In this document: positions 51,101 to 64,000 of the stretch, piece by piece
How the letters are laid out: every line of letters begins with the position of its first letter
Position numbering within the stretch: the stretch's first letter is position 1
From: Dromaius novaehollandiae
Lineage: Eukaryota; Chordata; Aves; Casuariiformes; Dromaiidae
Length of the DNA: 64,000 nt
Direction: 5' to 3'
NCBI RefSeq assembly: GCF_036370855.1
Contig: NC_088132.1
Location: 68,626,841 to 68,690,840, forward strand
Translations under genes and position numbers: made by a program
The notes under the pieces: model-generated
Told to the model about the DNA's origin: nothing
Databases searched by the model: none
The model's input: the letters and a program-made list of their open reading frames with translations, nothing else

Positions 51101-52550
51101 CGGAGACTCTTGTGGGTTTTGCTTCATATCAGACTTTTGTTCTTTCTTTGAGTAGATGAAGCCTTTGCCATTGACACATGTGCTCTTATCACCTGAGGTT
51201 TCACTGTGAGCAATACAATTCTGAGTGAAAATTATTTTTGTGGTGACACCAGCTTGGCAGCCGTGTTTGCTTAGTGTAGTTCCTAATGAGGAGTGCATTG
51301 GATCTGACTAACTTCTTTTGGCTCTCAGATGGGATTTTTTTTTCTATCTTGACCTATAACGTCCTTTGTCCATCTGCCAGAAAGCAATTACTTAGACAAA
51401 GCGGAGCTAAAGTTGGCTCATTTTAAATGAGAAGGAGCTGTTGGCAGGTGGAATTTGTTTTATGCTACCCAGATTTAGGAAGAGACTCTGAGACTTGAAA
51501 TTTCTATTTCCCACTCTCCCACCATCATCATGCTTGGAAAAGAAAATACAAGACCTCATAGAGAATAGGCTTACAAAAAGGGAGGATCAAATGTCAAAGA
51601 TTTTTAGTAAATGTATTAAGATATGGGAGATGGTACCTGGAGACTGGAGAAAACCATTTATGTTCTTGTAACTGGAATATTTTAGCCGTTCTGTGAATGT
51701 CAGCGCTGCTGAAGTAGCGTAACAGATCTGTTTCAAATGATATTTTAAATTCCTGTCTTCTATTGCGGTATCTTGCAGATGTTCAAGTGATTACTTCTTG
51801 GGCGGACATTTCTCATTCCCAGCCCCGTGGGAAACTTCTTTCATCTTGAAAATAGCTAAGAATGCTTCCTTGTCAGTTCCCATACACAACGTTTTCACTG
51901 TTTAAGAAGCTCTTTAATTTTGAGCTTGAATAGCCAATAAACGTGGATGTACTCAGACTGAAGAGCAGTTGTATGCAGGAAGCACCTGAGTCCTGTTTCA
52001 TCCGTAACTGTCCACCAGTGGTCAACAGAGAACCTCCACTTTGCTTTCTGGGATCTCCTTCAGTGCAAAATCAGCTCTGTTCAGAGCCATTTGTAATGCA
52101 GGTAAACTTATAAATAAGCTTATAATGCAGGTTGCCCACTTAGCTTTTGACCTACACATAAATATTTGAAAGAGCTATTTCTTTTTCCAGTGTACCCTGT
52201 GCCTTATTTCAGTGTTTTTCCACCTGAAATAAGTACTTTTTGCCTTGTTTTCAGGTGAAAAAATGAATGAGGGTCTTTAACTGACTCTCAAGACTCTTTT
52301 TTTTTTTTTTTTTGGTAACTGTCTTTTTCCGTTGTGATGAGGTTCTCTTCACATCAGCTTTATCCATAAAACAGCCTCCCAGTAGCCCTGCACATGCTGA
52401 TATGTCATTTCCAACACTCTCAGAAACACTCGTCTGTAATTTATTTTCCTGGGGCATTCACCATTGATTTCTCCTGTCACAGCATGTTTCTAGCATGCGT
52501 AGAATGAGCCTGTCTGGTTCCCCGTTCTGCCTTAAAAATCAAACAAATCA
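48110..52550 (+). other. PLCXD3: PLCXD3 intron 1, AT-rich part
   Basis: Intronic DNA without recognisable exons. It contains a 14-base T run (49,851-49,864), an almost pure A/T block with partial palindromes at 50,793-50,852 (tataaataatttatataaat, then aatatatattatatg) and a 17-base T run (52,297-52,313). Open frames of 60-90 codons are chance. No further PLCXD3 coding sequence is seen. Confidence 0.65.
50793..50852. repeat. AT-only low-complexity block
   Basis: About 60 bases, almost entirely A and T, with repeated tataaataat and atatatatta words capable of forming hairpins. It has decayed microsatellite character. Confidence 0.75.
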
Positions 52551-52560
52551 GGCCCTTTGG

Positions 52561-52740
52561 TGAGTTGCCCGTTTCCTACGAGAAATGGTTTGAGGCCGCT
52601 TTTGCTTGGTTTCCCAGAGGAGCGACGTGTGTCGTGCACCGGGCCCTGTCCACCCTCTCTCTTCTGGCCCGGCTGCGGGAGAGCGGGCGTCTCCGCTGCC
52701 CCTGCCTCGCCTCTCGCTGGGCTGGAGGCAGGTGGAGCAG
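52561..52740. promoter_or_regulatory. Intronic GC/CpG-rich patch
   Basis: About 180 bases with around fourteen CpGs (for example gaggagcgacgtgtgtcgtg and cggctgcgggagagcgggcg), sitting 5.4 kb into intron 1 and flanked by AT-rich DNA. Open frames run on both strands, none recognisable. It could be an alternative or antisense promoter, an orphan CpG island, or an old GC-rich repeat. Confidence 0.35.
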
Positions 52741-52749
52741 GGCAAGGGG

Positions 52750-55185
52750 CTTCGTTGCCATCTGGAGTTACTCCTTTCTCTCCACCTCATTGACTTCCTA
52801 TTTCACTGAATCTCTTGGTTGAGAAATGAAAACATTTTTGCTGTTCTCTCTGCGTCTCCAGCCTGTCCTTACTTCTGATGCGTTTTAACTCAGCGAGTGT
52901 TTTATGTTTGGTAGCTTTCTGCAGTTTTTACAATAGCGCAACTTGTGCTGTGTCTTTTGTACAAAATGATCATTGCTTTGCAGGTGTTCAGGTACACTAA
53001 AACTAAATGAGCAAGCAAATAAAAATACGTATACAAAGCAGACAAAGTTATGAAACTACAGCTGTCAGTGTTCACAGAGGGCTTTCTATATTTAAACGAA
53101 AAAAGCAATCTTTTCTACTGCTCAGCACAGAGATATTAATTAAAATTTTAGCTACTTAATTAGATATTGATCGCATATATTTAGTAAATACGTTTCAGAT
53201 TTAGCAGACAGACTCGTGTTTAGCAGTTCTGCTCTTCAAAGAGCAGCCAGGTCAGGGAGAAGAACCTCTAAGCCCATCCTCTCCTTTGCTCTAAGCAGGT
53301 ACCAATTATAGGGGCTCAATTTGTGAACAGATCTGCTTGTGCAGCACTTAGCATAAAGTGCATGGGGCACTGCAAAGAATATAATTGGAAAAAAGGTGAT
53401 TCAAAATCTGAAAGTCTGTATTTTAATCTAAACTTTCCCAAGGTTGAATGGTTTTTCATTTGACCTTGGTTTCATCTGATCTTTTTCAATATTTGAATAG
53501 CTGTAAATCAATGTAAACAAATGCAATGAAACACTGATTTTCCTTCCTCAAGCAGCCAGTCAGAAATTGGGATCAGTGGTGACTTCCTCTGGGGCATTTC
53601 AGTGGTGAACGGTTTGTGTGTGTGTATTTTCAGGTACATGCTGGTGATAGAAACCTGTACTGGTGCTGCATATCTTTCCACAGCAAGACAGCTCAAGGTC
53701 ATATTTCATATTTTTATAGTAAGGATGCCATTTCCTTTTTGGATATACATAGGTAGCAAAGTTATTACTTTGTGCTGTTAGTTTGTGCTACAAAGTGGCT
53801 GGATAATCTGAAGTTTTTTATTTTTCTTCTACTGTTGGCTATACAGAAGAATAGCTAAACAACAGAAATATCTAATTGAAGTTTATAATAGACTTAGTAG
53901 TCCCTCCTCAAATGATTGTCATCTGCCTGAAATGCTTGAGGCAAAACTGAGTATGTTTTCCCCCTAATAAAACCATGCCTGATAGATAACAGGAGCCTGA
54001 ATGGTGAAGGGTAGTGAGTGCTGCCAGCTCCCGTGGATACTTAGGGTGCTCCATATTTCATCAGATCCAAGTCCAAGTATCCGAAAAGAATCTTTATTAT
54101 ATAATGTTCCTACCACAATGTAGCGGAATGTCATAACCACTTAAAGGTGGTTTTTCTCAGTGTGAAATGGAGTCTATTTTATTTTCTTCTTTTAGAAGTA
54201 CGGATTCTGTCTTTTTCTGTCTAGATTAAAACCGTCTCATGGTTTTCATCATGATCTAATTTAAAACAAATCACTGGGACAGTCTTCAGATTCATTGCCA
54301 CCCTTTTAAATGTGTCTATTCATATTAAATAATGCTTAATCTTTGCTTCATCTAATCTTTTATCTGTTTAGCTCCCATACCTCATGCTTAAATGCTGCAG
54401 CTTGGCATTTGAACTGTGAAATAAAATATTTCCAGCAGTAGTTGGAAGAAGGGAGAAAGGGAGAGAAGAAAAAGCAGGTTTCCTTTGCTGTGGTTGCAGA
54501 GTTAGCTCCCCTCTGCGTGTGACACTTAGTAGGATGTTTCAGATGATTGGAGATGTATGGCATGTAGTGCTGCTACAAAGGCAAAAGCCTCTTCAGGAGG
54601 TTTATGGGATTATAAATTTTTCTCATAATTTAAAAAAGCCAGGAGAAAGTGCACTGAACTATCCTGACCTTTAAATAAATTCAATAGCACGTTTTCACAA
54701 AACAAAGCACAGTGGGGTAAAAAGCATACTTTCTGGTTTACATTGTCCTGTTATCATCTGTGATGTATTAATGTTTTGGTAGAAGACTTTTTAAAATCTT
54801 ATTAAACATTTGGCATGTGACTTTATTTTGGCAGCCATGCACCTTGGTTTTATAACTACAAATGGTTACTAAACTGGGATTTAAGTGAGAGCAGGAAAAA
54901 TGTTTAGTTACATGAATTACATGTAGTGCTATGCAATCAAACTGTGCGATTAGTATGTCTTGAAGTGTTTTAACAAAAGGATTTAGCAAAAACAACAAAT
55001 TAAAAGTTCAGATTCTGCAAAAAAACAAGCTTCAGACTAGTTTGGATGTTTGCACTAAAGCCAAGTGACGTGTTTGTACGTCTTCGGAACTGAAGTATGA
55101 CTGGAGTTGTCTTCTGATGTTTATTACTCTGGTGCCTGAAATTAAAGGACAGAAAAGAAATGCAGCGTTTTAGTCACTTTTATTT
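52750..55185 (+). other. PLCXD3: PLCXD3 intron 1, nothing recognised
   Basis: AT-rich intronic sequence with scattered short open frames on both strands. No repeat, RNA gene or exon is convincing. Confidence 0.6.
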
Positions 55186-55189
55186 TTTT

Positions 55190-55260
55190 GTGAAGCTGCT
55201 GTGTGATCTTAAAAAAGTTGTTAGCAACCTCTGCCACATTTTCTTCATCTGTGGGCCAGG
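55190..55260 (+). mobile_element. MIR-like SINE core fragment
   Basis: The words gctgctgtgtgatcttaaaa, aagttgttagcaacctctgc and ttttcttcatctgtgggcc follow the MIR core (agctgtgtgaccttgggcaagttacttaacctc ... tttcctcatctgt) in order and spacing. It is heavily diverged and in plus orientation. The tRNA head and tail are not clear. Confidence 0.5.
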
Positions 55261-55384
55261 GTTGCTAATCTCAAGAAGACAACTGATGCTGTGGCTGGCC
55301 TTATCTCAGGAGACCTTGGATATGAAGCACACACCATGGGTTGTGGAACCTCTAAAGCATGCAACAGTTCTTTGGGCTAAAGGC

Positions 55385-55409
55385 TATTATTATTATTATT
55401 ATTATTATT
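55385..55409. repeat. (TAT)n microsatellite, about 8 units
   Basis: A pure 25-base trinucleotide repeat of tat (equivalently ATT), intronic. It is likely to be polymorphic in length. Confidence 0.95.
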
Positions 55410-58400
55410 GACTCAAAGGCCTCTCTTTGAGAGAGAGATTACGCAAGCTTCTGGTGGAGTGCTGCTGTCCAGCAGTGTGAATGCCATTCAGAAATTGTTT
55501 TGTTAGTAGAAGGGAATTTGATGGAATAGTTACTGCTTCTAGTTGCTAGCACAGAATTCCAGTGTTTGCTGTTTTAGGGTTCCTTATTTCTTTCTGTTGA
55601 AGCTCTTACATTTTTCAAGACTAGTTGTTTCAGTCATGCAGGTCGTGGTCACATATACTGACCATCTCAGAAGCCTTGCAAGCCAAGAGAATGGAGTTCC
55701 TTGTATGTCCTATGTACAGATGCCTGTTCCCATCATGTGATCTAAAAAGTGAGCCTTTGCATTGCCTCCTTTAGACCTGAGGTGTCAGCTTTGACTTCTC
55801 AGAATTGACTTATCTGTGCACGATACTACATCAGGAAATCACTTTAAATTTAGTGCAGAAGGCAGCTGCCTGTTGCTTTTTCCATGTCTGGAAAGCAATG
55901 GAAGACTATGCTGGAGCTCTGTGTTGCACTGCACTTGGAGTGAATCATTAGTCGATGCACTGGGGTGAGCTGGAGCTGGATGAAGCTGGTTTTGAACAGA
56001 AATTCTTCTGTCAACCCCAACCACAGAGAGAGGAGAGGGATGTTCAGTGAAAGTTCTCCTGGAGGCAAAGATATAGCTCAGCTGGATTTCAGTTGGAGGA
56101 TATTAAATGGCAGATGCTGTGGTTTGTCTGTGTTCATCGCTGTATACAGCTGAGCTAAAAAAGTACTTTTGGGGAGTTGCTTGCTAGATCTCCAGAACCT
56201 CTTCTCTGCAGGTGCACACTGGAATTCACTGTGCTTACTGCCGGTGTGTGGCTAGCCTCAAAGTACAACCTTGGACTCAGGGTATCTTTTTGGTCAGCCT
56301 AAAACTCAGGACTGTTCAGGCCATGTATGTGTGTGAATCCGAAACTGGAATTTTCTGTTTCAGGGAATATTTTTTTATACTTCAGCTTTTCCCCTTATGT
56401 GGCATAGTTCTCTCACCATCTCCAAGGTCAAAATGGAGGCTTTTCCAATGGCAATGAGATGCTTGGTTTTGATGAACTTTAATCTAAAAAGCAGTGCTCA
56501 GTTGGGGTTCTGGCTTTCTCTACTTACGATGCAAAATTGACAGCCTTTATGCTTTCTAGTGGGAGAAGTTGTTCTCAAATAAGACCTGTTTAGGCTGGGA
56601 ACAGGGAACACAGGTATTTCGATCTCCTAGTCATGCTTCAAGGCTTATCTAGTTGTGCAGGCTTTTGCTATGAGAGGGAGTTGGACTCATGCCATTAGCG
56701 AAGTGTTATTTAGTGCATGTGCCCAGTGAGTGTTTGGAGAAGCATATTTTATAACTCGACAATAAATAAATAGAAATTGAGCCAGCCTCAACAGTTTTTG
56801 GATATAGCTGTGATATAGGGGAAAAAAGCCAAGGGACTCTGTAAAGGACACGAACAGTGCCTGTACAAATGAATACTATTGTTTCTAATGAGTAAGAGGC
56901 AGGAATCCCTTTAGAAATCACAATTCAGAATATGGAGAAAATTGGGATTTCTACGGTCTGTTTTAATGAGCTGGCTGTTAATGATGTAGCCTCTCTTGAC
57001 TGGAAACCACGTGAATGTGAACTGATAAAACCAGACGTTAAATTGTTTAAGAACTTGGGATAGTGTTGTAGTGGTACTGGGGAGAAATATTTTGTTTTTG
57101 TCCCGGTATGCATCTGGTCCTGTTAAGTCCTTCTACTCTGCAGAGATCAGAGCAAGTCATTGAAAGATTGGCTGATCCATTTTACGATTTCAATTCACAG
57201 CTGCTTGGTAGTATACTTGCTACGCTATGAAATTATTACAGTTGCCTTTGAGGCTGCAGCCGGTACAAAATGATGAGGAATCTCTGCTCTTTGAGAGTGA
57301 CTTTGATTTGTGCAAGCGTGCCCTCTTGGTATGTGGACAACTAACCTTAACAAGGGTAAGAGGAGCCAGTGTTACATGTTGCAGGGAGTAAGGATCGAGA
57401 GCCAAGGCCGAGGTAAGAACTGCTATGCCAAATGAGATCGAGCGTGCAGCTAGCTTGGCGCTCTGCCTTTGGCATCTTCTGTGGCCTGTGCCAAGGAAAG
57501 AGCTTAAGGACGAGGTGAGAATAAAATGATATTTTCCCCCCTACTCTTCTGGCCTATGCTTATGCATTTTTTTGAGCTGAAAGGTTGTATTCAGATTATT
57601 ATTTTGTATGATCCTTGATGGACTGTTTTCTTTAATGATTTTCAATGCCCTGTCTGTTAGGCTGTAAATGAGGCTGGGTCAGAGGCTCTCCCCTTGGCTG
57701 TTGGAAAGCACAAAGTTTGTAATGCCGTGTGGAGAGAGCGCATGAGGATTCGTGACGCTGAGGGGCAGTGATGGGAAACTGGAGTGGGACAAGGGAGGTT
57801 TGAGACAAGTTTGTGTCCTTGCTTCTGGGACTGTTTAGGCATTTGACACTAAATAGGCAACAGAAGCTGTCATGGGAGCAGTAACTGGAGCCTGAACTCC
57901 TTCATCGCAGCTGAGCTTGGCTGTGCAACAGCAATATTATTCTTGCTTGTGGTCTCCTGGGACTGTGAATCTTTCGCTCGCTGCTGCTGAGTTGCAGTGG
58001 GGAGGCTGGAGGATGTCCTCCTCCTCCTCCCAGCCTTCGTGGCAGCCTTGCTAAACAGTTACTGGCTACTTCCAGTTCATATCAAATACCATTTTTCTGC
58101 TTTGGAGTTTGAATATATCTTTCCGAATCTCAGGCATTGTACCAACTACCCTAGAGGAACTAACTTTTGCTGTGGCCTCTTTCCAGTCCAGCCTGCTTCT
58201 CCAATAAGTTTGAGGCAACAATAAGCTACCAGGGTCATTTTCAGAACTGTGGATTTTATCCTTTTTTGGGATTTGCTTCCGCAGATGTTCTTAGAACACA
58301 GAAAAAAAGAACCCAAATGCAAGCCATTTTACGCAGAGTTTTCCTTCATGTGTCATTTCAACTCTGTTTCAACAGTGTGAGATACTGACCACAAATACTT

Positions 58401-61400
58401 TGCTAGAGAATATATAAAGAAATATGGAGGAATATGGAGGCATGTTCTTTCAACACACAAATCACATTCAAAAATAAGTGGGGAGGGGCAGTCATGTCTC
58501 TCACTCTTAGATAATAAGCCATGAGCCCTCTTAATCTAGGAGGCAAATTAATGCATTTTCAAAACTCCCACTGATACATGAACAAACCAAGAAATGCCGT
58601 TTGGAGGGAAGGAAGCAAACACTAATATGCTTGAAATAAGCATTTTGCAGTAGTTCAACCCAGTTCACAGGTAAATATTTTTGGATGTTTTGTTGGATAA
58701 TACAATTAACCAACCCCCAGGAGCAGTTTCAGCTTTAATGTCTGAGACTGCTGGGTCTAATTTTCCACTACTTTGTACCATGTGTAAGTGCAGATCTGTA
58801 TGAAGTGTCACTAAATCAGAGCAGTAACACTGTATTTTTACTTTGTGCAGTGTATGTAACTGTGCTGTGTGGAACTGAGTCTATTTTGGTTAGCTCTTGA
58901 TGAATAAATTGCTCTGAGCAGATGAAGAAAGCAATGCTGATTAGATGATGGACTTAAATATGGCCCTTTAAAATACCAAGTGCAACTTATTTGTCAAAAA
59001 GATGAGTACCAGCCGAAGTTGGTTGCTTCCAGTCTTTAACTGAACCTTTATGAAATAGCTGCATGGAAGAAAATTTAATCTGTCTTCAAAGAGCTGGAAA
59101 AGAATCAAAAGCTTTGAAATATAGCCTTATGCAAAAATTCCATTGTCTTTGATTGTGACCTATGTATAGATTAAGGAAAAAACTAGATGAGAAAAGCAAG
59201 ATTCGGGATCTCACCTGCTGCACTTTGTGTAGAGGAAAAGATTATAAAACAGAGAATATGGACTGCCATTGTGTTCTCACTTGTTACATTTTTTTTGTAT
59301 CAGCCTAGGTACCATCATGTGCTTTTTCTAAAGCATGTTAAAGAAACTGAGTTTCAGAGACTGTTGAGTCCAGATATCTGCTCCTAAACCCAAGTGCCTA
59401 TCTGCAGATTAGAAGGTGAATGCTAACCAGATTTATCTCCATCATCTTGCAAAGGATTGCTTCAGAAAGCATCTAGAACACATCCCAGGAGTGGTCTGCT
59501 GACTGATTTCACTGCTAAGACTTGAGCAAAAGCAAAGGAAAATCTGTGCTCAGAAAGAGCATGCATAGGTGTTACACTGCTGTTAAGAAAAAAAAGTGAA
59601 ACTTACAGTAACAAAATGACATTTTACTGCTAAATGAAAGAATGTACCCAGACACTTCAGCAGCTGCTGAATTTATATGTGGATTCTGAAAAGAGTTCCT
59701 CACTTCTGTAGTAGTTCTTATGTATGTTTTGAAAATGTACATCGTTGTGGTATCACTTTCTATTACATTTTGTCTTTGGGATCTCCATTTGGAAATAACT
59801 TTCTGTATAACGTTGCTGCCAAGACCTGTCTTTAAAAAATACGAAAGCAACAAAGTTTATTAGAAAGAAGTTTAAGTAAATTCGATGATAAATCATATAG
59901 AAAAAAGGCTTACGTGAACTCCTGGCAGAATGTAGCTGTGCTCTTGTGATCTTGTGGTAAGACCAAATTATTTTGGATTGTTGAAATATTCCATGAATGC
60001 CAAGCTAGGATATTTAAAATGAAAACTATTGGTGAAAGCTACTTTTATAGCTACCAAATTTAGATCAGGATATGAAATTGCTGAGGGCATAATACGATGT
60101 TTGGCAGTAGGGCTGTGCCTGCTGTTACATACTTCTTGCTTGCTACTCTTGACAGAGAATTCATGTTGACTCACTTGAGAAGTGAGCTTCAAGTACTTTT
60201 GGGGAGCTGATGAAAGACTGGCAAAACCTCAGAATATTTTTTTATAATACACAGCAGGACAACAGTAAACAGGTTTTAATCTTGGCAGTAGTGTCTACAT
60301 CCAGTCAGTTTGAAAGTATTTTTGATGAAAACAGCACTGAATTGATAAAACTGAGTCCTCATTGAAATATGGAAGTAATAAAAATGGAAAGAAACACATG
60401 AGTAAAATAGTAGCGCTTATTGGACCACAGTGGAACAAACATTTGGGTAAAAAAGCAAACTAATAAACTGGGGCTGAACCATAGAATTGTTTGAAAGCCG
60501 CCTATTTGGCAGAGAAGAATTTTAGGGCTGGTTGTTCAGGAAGAGATCTAGGGGGGAACGATGGCTGTGACTTTCATGTGTGAGGCCTCAGGGCAGAAAT
60601 GGCCATCGCAGTTTTCAGCTGCGTGTTCAGAAGCACTGTGGTCTAAATTGTGGCTGCAGTAGTCTGATGTGGCCGCAAACAGTGTATTGTATTCACCGCT
60701 GCTAGAAAGACAGACAGAAACGGAAGCTGGAAGAAAAGTGACAAACCCCATTATGATATTGAACTGTGGGGAGAGGAAATGAAGTGGTAAAAATGCTAGA
60801 ACAGCATCTGGGAGTCACTGGAAATGGGGGGGAATCAACAAGAGGTGATTTTACAGTTATTACGAGGAAAAAATACTGATGATGTGTTAACACACTACTC
60901 AGTTCAAAGAGAAGAAATGAGACATGATTCCCGTGAGTGCCTGTAAACTTGGGCTGGAAAGACTGGCTTGTTGTAAAACAGGAAGCCATCATGTTAACAA
61001 GTGAGGGCTCTGACTGACCTCAAACCCTTCCTCCTCCTCTCCCCTCCGTACTCATCGTCAGGAAACCTAAGCTAAGGTAGTAATTCTTCAACCAGCCACA
61101 GTTACAGTAATGGACTATACATCATGATAGCCCATGTGTGAGTGCTCCCCAAGAGCTTGAGTGCTCCTGGGGAACCAAACATAGGTAGTCCTTTTGAAGC
61201 TTCAGCCTGGCACAGCTTCACCACCACCCACCGCTGACTTTGCATCCCAGCCCTCTTTGCCAGCCTCAGCCGTCCGTCCTCCTAGGAACGACACTGCCCA
61301 TGGACAGCATCAGAGCGATGCCAGCGAGCATCGGTCAGCAGCCATGCGGGGAGCCCTCTGCAGCTGGTTGGCAGCACGTTAGTGATGGTTTACTTGTGAG

Positions 61401-62735
61401 AGAACCTTTTATGGAGAGCTTTTAGAAAACGATTAAGGGCTGCGAAGTGTTGATCCATGTCTCATTGATTTCTGTCAAATTGCTGTCACCGTCTGGCAAA
61501 AAATATTTAGGAGGACTAATTTAGGGGATAGCAATTAAGATTGTCTATAATTCTTCTTTAAGGACAAGATTGGAGTAAGTACTCTAAATTCAGAGAGCTG
61601 CTAGTGCAAACTGTGGGTGAATTACTGTAACTTGCCTTGTAAAAATTCATACTACTAGGACCTTGGGAAGGTTGTTTTTGCCATGCTGTATAAAAGGTGT
61701 GGGTGAGTACTGGATGATTGAATTCCCTTGCATGGCTTGGCCTGCTCTGAGCTTTTCTCTGCAGGTGGCATCTTAAACTCTGTGAAGAAGCAATGCTCCT
61801 CTTCAGTGAAGTTTTGTGTTGAGTAGCACAGTCTGGTAAAGAGCCAAGATCTGTGACCTTGGAGCTTCTCTATAGACAGTTTGGTGTATAGCAGAGCCTA
61901 GACCATTGAACTGGAGCCTAAGAACTATGCAGCAATCAGTCGTCATCAAGAACCAAATTTTGAACTCTGTCCTCTCACCAGTGAGTTTTTTGGATCAGTA
62001 GGCCTACTGATAGGACTACTTGCACCTTAAGAAACAATTCTCAGAAAATGGAGGATGAGGACCACAGTTTAGCCTTAACTTGTCATTGCTGTAATTCAGC
62101 TGAGATTTAAATTCATGCCTGAATGCTCTGCTGGAATTAAACCATGTTCTGTCTTGGAAGAAAAACTAAAGGAGATGTGAGAAATATATTAACACTTAAA
62201 TATGTTACTCTGCCAGGTATGGTAATACTTGCAGGTTAGCTGTCCTTGAGCTATGGGGAACACCTGACCAAATACTGTAACAGGACAGTTTCCTGACAGC
62301 CAGGCTGCATATAGCTTGCTTCCCATCATTCTTGAGCGAGGCAGGCTCAATCATTATTTTTGGCTCCTGCCTACACTGTCCTTGCTGCGCTGCCAGCACC
62401 TCAGCCTTAATCACATGGAAAAACCTGTGCAAGGTCCAGGCAGTGAGAAAACTTGTCAAAGACCTCTCCATGTGTGTCCTGGGTTACAGAAGACGAAGGC
62501 CAAACTAGAGGTTCAGTGACGTGGGGAAAAATGGACTAATGTCTTCCTTTCTGAAGCTTATCTTGCAAAAATATATACCTAAAAACAACTCCTCTTAGTT
62601 CTAATTTACACAATTCCTGAATGCATGTATTAAAATACTGTGATGCCTAGCAGGGAGCCCATATGATATTAAATTACTCTCTTCTCTTAGAGAGTAATGG
62701 TAATTTCCTGAGCTCTTCTTGAATCTGCAAAGGAA
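55410..62735 (+). other. PLCXD3: PLCXD3 intron 1, nothing recognised
   Basis: AT-rich intronic sequence. A short direct repeat (gaaatatggaggaatatgga) occurs at about 58,420-58,440. A TATA-like tgtataaaagg at about 61,687-61,697 has no exon after it. The open frames are short and unrecognised. I see no second PLCXD3 exon: nothing resembles the GSHDSF-containing catalytic segment. Confidence 0.6.
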
Positions 62736-62739
62736 AGAA

Positions 62740-62759
62740 GAAACAAAACAAAACAAAAC
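62740..62759. repeat. (AAAAC)n short repeat
   Basis: About four units of aaaac/aaaca in intron 1, low complexity. Confidence 0.8.
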
Positions 62760-64000
62760 CCAAGCAATGAGCACAGTATTTGTTATTCTGTTTGTACTAC
62801 CTAAACAGCCCTTCCATCCCTAATACAATCCACATTTTACCCTTGTAAAGACATTATACCTTTCAAAGGATATTTGACTTAACTATGTGGCAGTGTCATT
62901 CTGTTTCTTACTGTGCTGTACTCCGTAATCATGATAGTCCAACTGCCTAAGACGACTGTATTACTGTATAATATGTCAGAGTAGAATTCTAAAGCATCAG
63001 GAAGATTAACTGGTGAGGAATTGCTTACCCCAGCCAAAGGGAGGAGGAGGAGGCAGATGGCAGTTTGAGGAGAAGAGGTTGAATTCTTTGCTGCTCCTGG
63101 GTATGTGCTGTGCCCTGGTATACTCGGATTCGGGGTTCGGTTGAAGATGATGTCCCCTAAGTTATTCCTTGAGAATGAGCTGCCCATTTAAAACTTTTAA
63201 TAACACATTTTGTGTTGATGTTAGAAATAATGAAATCCTGAGGAAGCCATTTGCTGTATCAAGACTGTAAAGAAGTTTGGTGTTAAAGAGACCCTATGAG
63301 ATTCATATTTCTGGTGGAACTGCCTCTTCCGACAGAGTATGAAAATGTTTCTGAGTGTTATGAGTAATGTTTTCTCAGGATGGCTCACCAGTAGGAACAT
63401 AACTATTGCAGCACGCTCTGGGGGTAGTCAGGAAATGAAATATAAATGCCATTTTTACTCCATATATATTCAGCCTGGAATTAAACGGTACATTTTTGCC
63501 AATGAGGCTGCTAGCACAACTGATGCATGGAGAAGTGAAATCTGTTAAAGCAAGATTAGAGTTCTTTCCAGAAAAAATGCCCCACTTCAACACGAAGTTG
63601 CAGGGTTGCTGCAGAATCCATCACGTGGGATTCTTCTGTGGCCTGAACAGGAGCCTCTGCTGTGGTGTGCGGCGGTCCAGCTTAAACAGTCACTCTGTTG
63701 CGGCTTTAGACATCAATGAACCTAATCCAAAATCCTATAAGACTGTTGTTCCCTATATCACAGAAAATTCCATATTGTCAGGGAAAGAACTTGTAAAATA
63801 ACTTTTTTGTTGTTGTTGTTCATTAGCAATTGTCAAAAGCCAAGAAAAAAGGAATACCTAATTTGGGATGGAAAAATATAGATTTTCTGACTTGAAATAC
63901 AAAGTTTCACTTTGGTGTTGAGCCAGTTTAAATGTATTAACTCAATAATGACGCGATATATAAAACCCAAAGAAGTTATTTCAAACCAAGGCATTGCTTA
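62760..64000 (+). other. PLCXD3: PLCXD3 intron 1, continuing past the window
   Basis: AT-rich sequence with a (ttg)n stretch at about 63,806-63,820. Two overlapping plus-strand frames (63,339-63,548 and 63,496-63,801) are not recognisable and lack convincing splice sites. The intron has no acceptor followed by known PLCXD3 sequence before the window ends, so it is longer than 16.8 kb. Confidence 0.6.

Noticed and set aside
47200..64000. PLCXD3 exon 2
   Set aside because: I looked for a frame with the GSHDSF-type catalytic segment after an acceptor and found none. It must lie beyond the window.

Overview
This window reads as vertebrate nuclear DNA, most likely from a bird. It is mostly AT-rich and non-coding, with sparse old repeats, and holds one sharp CpG island at about 46.6-47.7 kb. 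Two signals carry the assignment. The first is a diverged CR1 retrotransposon 3' end at about 18.07-18.53 kb, the typical LINE of birds and other reptiles. The second is a first coding exon inside the CpG island whose 34 complete codons closely match the N-terminus of PLCXD3 (phosphatidylinositol-specific phospholipase C X domain-containing protein 3). Human PLCXD3 lies on 5p13, a region that corresponds to the avian Z chromosome. A bird Z location is therefore likely, but it is inferred and not shown by the sequence.

Layout. Positions 1 to about 46.5 kb are the upstream intergenic flank, and I recognise no gene there. The flank holds a CR1 copy, an older CR1/L3-like LINE fragment (12.6 kb), a MIR/CORE-SINE-like element (15.1 kb), a palindromic tRNA-like repeat (9.4 kb), fragments of an old low-copy repeat, homopolymers and other simple repeats, and several GC-rich patches. 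Some AT-rich blocks have many homeodomain-type and POU-type motifs and look like candidate conserved non-coding elements. On the minus strand at 14.53-14.97 kb there is a protein-like open frame of 146 codons that I cannot identify. From about 46.6 kb the base composition changes abruptly to GC- and CpG-rich, marking the TATA-less PLCXD3 promoter. Exon 1 is coding from the ATG at 47,097 and ends at a consensus GT donor after 47,199. Everything from 47,200 to 64,000 is intron 1, which runs past the window edge. It holds a GC-rich first kilobase, a secondary GC/CpG patch at 52.6 kb, a MIR-like remnant at 55.2 kb and several simple repeats.

There is no operon, CRISPR array, phage or bacterial-type system here, and I found no clear new biological system. 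The items most worth a second look are the unidentified minus-strand frame at 14.5 kb, a perfect palindromic RFX X-box at 22,985, the orphan CpG patches, and the ATTA- and octamer-rich blocks upstream of PLCXD3. Almost all other open frames of 60-190 codons have no recognisable family and no splice or codon support, and I treat them as chance.
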